Shown: positions 5,933-9,889 of the stretch, one piece after another
Layout: each line of letters opens with the position of its first letter
Position numbering within the stretch: position 1 is the stretch's first letter
Source of the DNA: Planctomycetota bacterium
GTDB lineage: Bacteria; JAJVIF01; JAPKYR01
Assembly: GCA_030673355.1 (NCBI GenBank)
Contig: DAOVJF010000060.1
Location: 1 to 9,889 of the forward strand
Direction: 5' to 3'
DNA length: 9,889 nucleotides
The notes under the pieces: generated by a model
What the model was told of the DNA's origin: nothing
What the model saw: only the letters and a program-made list of their open reading frames with translations
The model's database searches: none
Made by a program: the position numbers and the translations under genes

Positions 5933-8863
5933 ATGGCAACTATACTAATTCCCATTAGATTAGCATTAGTTACGATATTCGTTGGCGTGTTTCTTCTCGG
6001 ATGCTCGTCAGGTGGAAAATCTACTCCCCCTGTCCTGCCAGATAATCCCTCATCTACAACTGAAATAACTGGAAACATCGTTTCGCCTGGAGAAAACAAT
6101 CACCGCCTGCTCCTCTACAACCTGATTCAGATCGACGCGACCGATCCGGAAGACATTAAAACCGAGATTATCCCGATCCGGTCAGGCGCGATGCACCTGA
6201 ATATTTTGAAACTTCTGGAAGTCGGCCCGTGCACAAACTGCTTTGAAATTGTGAATTTGAATATCCCCCAACCGGGAGTACTGGACGTCCAAATCCAATT
6301 CACACATCCCTTTACCGACAAAGAGCTTACGGCTTTCGATGTTCGAGGGACCATAATGTTTAACGGGAGCCATGTATTCCCGGATTCGGGACTGACAATA
6401 TCCGATTCATCAATGGGTGACGGTGAACTTCTCAATGCAGAGGGTTACACAGCTCTTTACAACGGTTCGACATTTGGAATGGCCGGTCCGTTTTTTTCCT
6501 ACTTCCCCGGAAAATTATCCACACCTTTAATCCCAAACGCTGATGTAAACGGGTATATCCGGTACCGTACTGAAACCACGAGGAATATGTTTCGTGCAGG
6601 GCAAACACGAAAAAAGACATACACTCTGAAAATGCCGGCATCTGGGCAGTTAGTGCTCGGTTACGCGGTAGACGCTAATTGGGCAGTTCCGCCTGATGTG
6701 CCGTATTTTGACCCGGTGACCGATTTTGGCCCGGAAGCTAACTGCCCGGAAGCCTGGAAGATCGAAGTGGAGGACATCGGTCCGGGTATTACCTGGGAGG
6801 GAGGTACAACCGAGCTTCAGATTGATATTTACGACTGGCAGGGGAAGGACGATGCTCATCCGGTTATAGTTGAATGTCCGGACCTGTTTGATGGTGAGAT
6901 CCTGGCAGAATGGGTGCTTGATGAAAATAAATACACCAGGTATAAGGCTGAAATTAGCAATATAAAACTGGCTGGTGAAGGATATCATCTGTGCTTGATA
7001 AGAAAAGAAGCGGCGGAGAACGATCCACAGTCGCAACCCTGGCTTGATTTGACAGCTTATCAGGTTTTCAATGTGTTAGTTAAGGTGGATATTCCAACGC
7101 CTGTTGATGTAACACCGCCATGGTTGAATTTCAGCCCCCATGATGTTTGTACCGATGGCAACTACGCTTATATAGCCGGTGGTGTCAACGGGATGCATAT
7201 TTTCGATATTTCTGATCCGGCAAATCCGGTCTGGCTTAACTGGGTAGATACGCCTGATTTTGCTAAAGGAATCACTGTATCAGGAAGTTACGCGTATGTC
7301 GCAGACGATTATTCAGGACTTCAGATAATCTATATCGGTCATCCGAAATCGGCTTATATTGTTAGTTCAGTCGATACACCAGGCAGTGCTAATGGAGTTA
7401 CAGTATCGGGAGGTTATGCGTACATCGCTAATGGTTCAACAGGGCTTCAGATAATCGATATCGATCCTCCGGAATCGGCATACATAGTCAATTCAGTCGA
7501 TGTACCCAACCACGCCAAGGCAGTCGCGGTATTGGAAGGTTATGCGTATATCTCGGGTAGTTCTCAAGAATTTCATATAATCGACATCGAACCGCCGGAA
7601 TCGGCCTACATTGTCTGTTCAATCGATATGCCTAGTTCTCCCTATGGAGTCGCGGTATCTGGAGGTTATGCATACGTCGCGAATTCTAGCGCAGGACTTC
7701 AGATAATCGATATCGATCCGCCGGAATTGGCATACATTTTCAGGACAGTCGATACGCCCGATGGTGCATACGATGTAAGAGTTTCAGGAGGCTTCGCATA
7801 TGTCGCGGATTATAAGTCGGGCCTTCAGATAATCGATATCGATCCACCGGAATCTGCCGTCTTTGTCAAATCAGTCGATATGCCTTATTACGCTTTTGAT
7901 GTAGCGGTATCGGAAGGCTATGCGTTTGTCACTGACCATAATACCGGGCTTTACATTCTCGATATCGACCCGCTGGAATCGGCTGGCATTGTAAATTCAA
8001 CTATTGGTGTATGCCGGGCTTATGGGGTCGCGGTATCGGGAGATTACGCGTACGTTGCCGATATTTTTTCAGGACTTCAGATTATCGATATCGAGCCGCT
8101 GGAATCGGCTTATATTGTCAATACAGTCGATACGGTCGATCCTCCTGATCTTACCCGCGCAGTTGCTGTATCAGGAGGTTACGCGTATGTAGTGCTTGAC
8201 AAAGCAGGACTTCAGATTATCGATATCGAACCGCCGGAATCGGCTCATATTATCAAATCAGTCGATACTCCTGAATTTGCCCGTGATGTCGCGGTATCGG
8301 GAGGTTACGCGTACGTTGCGGATTCTAAGTCGGGACTTCAGATAATCGATATCGAACCGCCGGAATCGGCTTATATTGTAAGTTCAGTCGATACGCCTAG
8401 TTATGCTACTGGGGTTGCGATATCGGGTGGATATGCTTACGTTGCGGAGTGTTACAAAGGACTTCAGATTATCGATATCGACCCGCCGGAATCGGCGTTC
8501 ACTGTCAAGTTAGTTTACATACCTGGACATTTGTATGGAGTCGCAGTATCGGGTGACTTCGCGTACATTGGAAGCTCATATGATGAGTTTCATATAATCG
8601 ATATCGAACCGCCGGAAGGGGCATATGTTGTTAGTTCAGTCTATACGCCTGGTAGTTCAGAGGACATCGCATTATCTGGAGGGTATGCTTACGTCGCGAA
8701 TGGGTGGTCAGGAATTAACATAGTCGATATCGAACCGCCGGAATCTGCTTACATTATCAGTTCAGTCTTAACGCCTGGCGATGCTAATGGAGTCGTGTTA
8801 TCTGGAGGTTACGCGTACGTCGCGGATGATGACGGTGGACTGCGAATATTCCAGTTATATTAA
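5933..8863 (+). CDS. Lipoprotein with a shared N-terminal domain and a 14-blade LVIVD-type beta-propeller (976 aa)
   Basis: The signal peptide ends in lipobox LLGC with Cys24 as lipidation site. The +2 residue is Ser, compatible with outer-membrane sorting if the E. coli rule applies. A Pro/Ser/Thr tether follows (to about 55). Residues about 58-385 form an N-terminal region of unrecognised family, probably beta-rich. It contains CTNC (Cys100, Cys103) and Cys271, all conserved in the downstream paralogue, plus MFNGSH, MGDGELLNAEG and LYNGSTFGMAG. Residues 280-385 look like a separate beta-sandwich. From residue 409 to the end come 13 full repeats of about 42 residues and a final 19-residue half repeat, with consensus GGYAYVADxxSGLQIIDIxPPESAYIVxSVDTPxxAxGVAVS. 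This matches the LVIVD repeat, known from predicted surface beta-propellers. Catalytic residues are not evident; a binding or adhesive surface role is inferred. The upstream in-frame ATG at 5915 would add 6 residues. Confidence 0.85.
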   Translation: MATILIPIRLALVTIFVGVFLLGCSSGGKSTPPVLPDNPSSTTEITGNIVSPGENNHRLLLYNLIQIDATDPEDIKTEIIPIRSGAMHLNILKLLEVGPCTNCFEIVNLNIPQPGVLDVQIQFTHPFTDKELTAFDVRGTIMFNGSHVFPDSGLTISDSSMGDGELLNAEGYTALYNGSTFGMAGPFFSYFPGKLSTPLIPNADVNGYIRYRTETTRNMFRAGQTRKKTYTLKMPASGQLVLGYAVDANWAVPPDVPYFDPVTDFGPEANCPEAWKIEVEDIGPGITWEGGTTELQIDIYDWQGKDDAHPVIVECPDLFDGEILAEWVLDENKYTRYKAEISNIKLAGEGYHLCLIRKEAAENDPQSQPWLDLTAYQVFNVLVKVDIPTPVDVTPPWLNFSPHDVCTDGNYAYIAGGVNGMHIFDISDPANPVWLNWVDTPDFAKGITVSGSYAYVADDYSGLQIIYIGHPKSAYIVSSVDTPGSANGVTVSGGYAYIANGSTGLQIIDIDPPESAYIVNSVDVPNHAKAVAVLEGYAYISGSSQEFHIIDIEPPESAYIVCSIDMPSSPYGVAVSGGYAYVANSSAGLQIIDIDPPELAYIFRTVDTPDGAYDVRVSGGFAYVADYKSGLQIIDIDPPESAVFVKSVDMPYYAFDVAVSEGYAFVTDHNTGLYILDIDPLESAGIVNSTIGVCRAYGVAVSGDYAYVADIFSGLQIIDIEPLESAYIVNTVDTVDPPDLTRAVAVSGGYAYVVLDKAGLQIIDIEPPESAHIIKSVDTPEFARDVAVSGGYAYVADSKSGLQIIDIEPPESAYIVSSVDTPSYATGVAISGGYAYVAECYKGLQIIDIDPPESAFTVKLVYIPGHLYGVAVSGDFAYIGSSYDEFHIIDIEPPEGAYVVSSVYTPGSSEDIALSGGYAYVANGWSGINIVDIEPPESAYIISSVLTPGDANGVVLSGGYAYVADDDGGLRIFQLY
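7157..8860 (+). repeat. Array of 126-bp coding repeats (LVIVD-type propeller blades)
   Basis: Units start at 7157, 7283, 7409, 7535, 7661, 7787, 7913, 8039, 8174, 8300, 8426, 8552 and 8678, with a half unit at 8804-8860. All full units are 126 bp except the eighth (8039-8173), which is 135 bp through a 3-codon insertion. The best conserved DNA core reads CTTCAGATAATCGATATCGA followed by CCGCCGGAATCGGC. Unit 1 keeps the usual DISDPANPV turn; unit 2 is degenerate there (IGHPKSAY), and most later units carry D(I)xPPESAY instead. The homogeneity suggests expansion by internal duplication or gene conversion. Confidence 0.9.
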
Positions 8864-8888
8864 TCCGGTCACTCTTAGAAATAACATG

Positions 8889-8917
8889 CCGGGTGCCGTC
8901 TTTTCCCCGGTTGTTTT
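8889..8917 (+). terminator. Weak candidate terminator after the LVIVD lipoprotein gene
   Basis: CCGGG (8889-8893) and CCCGG (8906-8910) form a 5-bp GC stem around a 12-nt loop, followed by TTGTTTT. The stem is short and the T-run interrupted. Its place 25 bp after the stop and before the next gene's promoter is what supports it. Confidence 0.3.
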
Positions 8918-8962
8918 GATTATGCAATTCTTTAGGACATTTCCACGATCTCCCCCATCTAC

Positions 8963-8990
8963 TTGTTAAAACCCAAATCCTTGTTATAAT
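8963..8990 (+). promoter_or_regulatory. Candidate sigma70 promoter of the second lipoprotein gene
   Basis: TTGTTA (8963-8968), a 16-bp spacer and a perfect TATAAT (8985-8990) precede the gene. The leader would be about 30 nt. With the possible terminator upstream, this suggests the two paralogues are transcribed separately. Confidence 0.55.
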
Positions 8991-9017
8991 CATTATATAT
9001 AGATATTATCTTGAAAT

Positions 9018-9022
9018 GGAGG
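9018..9022 (+). promoter_or_regulatory. Ribosome binding site deciding a GTG start
   Basis: GGAGG lies 5 nt before GTG at 9028. No in-frame ATG fits between here and the lipobox, so the GTG start rests on this site and on the resulting 24-residue signal peptide. Confidence 0.7.
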
Positions 9023-9027
9023 CTACT

Positions 9028-9889
9028 GTGCTCACAAAGTATCACAGGTTAATTATTCTAACCGCGGTATTGACTATAACAGGAACCCTCATCATCGGGT
9101 GCTCGTCAGGTGGAAAGTCTACTCCCCCTGTACTACCCGATAATCCTTCATCCACAACTGAATCAACTGGAAATTCAGTGAGTCAGGAAATCAACACTCA
9201 CCGCCTGCTCTCATACAACCTGATTCAAATTGACCCAACCGACCCGAACGACGTTAAGGCCGAAATAATCCCCGCGAGGGTCGGCTCGATCCACATCAAT
9301 ATCCTCAAATTCCTTGAATTCGCACCGTGCACCGATTGTTTCAAAATTGTCGGTTTAAATTTCCCGCAACCGGGTACCCTTGATGTCGATATAGAAATCA
9401 CTCACCCCTTCGATAACCCGAACCTAACCATTTTCGATGTCCGCGGAATAGTTATGTTCAACGGAAGCCATCTGTTCCCTGAATCCGGCCTGACGATGTC
9501 TGATTCACAAATGGGTGATGGAGAACTTCTCAATGCGGAAGGCTTCACCCAGCTGTACAACGGCTCGACATTCGGTATGGCAGGAGAACTTTTCACTTAT
9601 TACGAGGGAAAATTGGCGACTCCGACAATCCCTAATGCTGATCTGAATGGTTTTATCAGGCATTACACATCAACATACAGGAACTTGTTTGCTGCAGGTG
9701 AATCCGATACAAGGAAATACACGCTGAAAATGCCGACATCTGGTGAATTCACACTTGGATATGCTGTTGATGCAAGCTGGGATATACCCGATGTCAATCC
9801 GGTTATTGATCCGTTTTATGATTTCCCGGAGACCGCGAACTGCCTGGAGCCCTGGTGGGTTAAAGTTACTGAAAACAAGATTGGTTATG
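9028..9889 (+). CDS. Paralogous lipoprotein, partial (C-terminus off the right edge)
   Basis: The frame opens at GTG 9028 and stays open to the window end (287 codons plus one base). The signal peptide MLTKYHRLIILTAVLTITGT runs into lipobox IIGC with Cys25 as lipidation site. The mature part aligns almost without gaps to the first 285 residues of the upstream lipoprotein. It shares the tether (CSSGGKSTPPVLPDN), the Cys pair (CTDC, 101 and 104), Cys272, FNGSH, MGDGELLNAEG, YNGSTFGMAG and YTLKMPTSGE. The signal peptide itself is clearly diverged. Whether it also ends in a repeat propeller cannot be seen. A tandem duplication is the simplest origin. The function is unknown; an outer-membrane or surface location is inferred from the lipobox. 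Confidence 0.85.
   Translation, partial: MLTKYHRLIILTAVLTITGTLIIGCSSGGKSTPPVLPDNPSSTTESTGNSVSQEINTHRLLSYNLIQIDPTDPNDVKAEIIPARVGSIHINILKFLEFAPCTDCFKIVGLNFPQPGTLDVDIEITHPFDNPNLTIFDVRGIVMFNGSHLFPESGLTMSDSQMGDGELLNAEGFTQLYNGSTFGMAGELFTYYEGKLATPTIPNADLNGFIRHYTSTYRNLFAAGESDTRKYTLKMPTSGEFTLGYAVDASWDIPDVNPVIDPFYDFPETANCLEPWWVKVTENKIGY

Noticed and set aside
7157..8860. Regularly spaced repeats suggesting CRISPR.
   Set aside because: The 126-bp period is coding and in frame, and conservation follows protein structure. There are no short exact repeats with unrelated spacers.

Overview
The window reads as chromosome of a Gram-negative (diderm) bacterium. Two adjacent genes look like periplasmic lipopolysaccharide-transport proteins, and two others carry lipoprotein signal peptides. 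Nothing here identifies the taxon. The unusual protein architectures would fit an uncultured lineage, but that is inference.

Layout. (1) Positions 1-4509, minus strand: a two-gene unit. The first gene (4509 to 1780) encodes a 909-residue membrane-anchored protein with an LptC-like domain, a proline/glycine-rich insert, an OstA/LptA-like region and an acidic tail. It overlaps by 4 bp (ATGA) a second OstA-like gene that starts at 1783 and runs off the left edge (594 residues visible). No stop codon interrupts that frame. (2) Positions 4510-4809: a non-coding divergent region with a 10-bp palindrome, two 51-bp direct repeats that can form an 11-bp hairpin, and a promoter so close to the next gene that its transcript may be leaderless. 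(3) 4810-5661, plus strand: a 283-residue polytopic membrane protein of ABC-2-permease-like topology, AT-rich compared with its neighbours. It overlaps a 46-codon ORF that may be the stub of a second membrane gene. (4) 5852-9889, plus strand: two consecutive paralogous lipoproteins, each with its own sigma70-like promoter and a GGAGG-N5-start ribosome site. The first is complete (976 residues) and ends in an LVIVD-type repeat array that counts to 14 beta-propeller blades. The second is cut by the right edge after 287 residues, all of which align with the N-terminal domain of the first.

How the genes may work together. The minus-strand pair would form part of a periplasmic bridge carrying lipopolysaccharide from inner to outer membrane (inferred from domain resemblance and the lptC-then-lptA order). 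The lipoproteins would be displayed on the outer membrane or cell surface, with a shared N-terminal module and a variable C-terminal module. I saw no tRNA, rRNA, CRISPR array, transposase or recognisable defence system. The most unusual elements are the oversized Lpt-like proteins, the homogenised 14-blade array and the strongly conserved lipoprotein tether.
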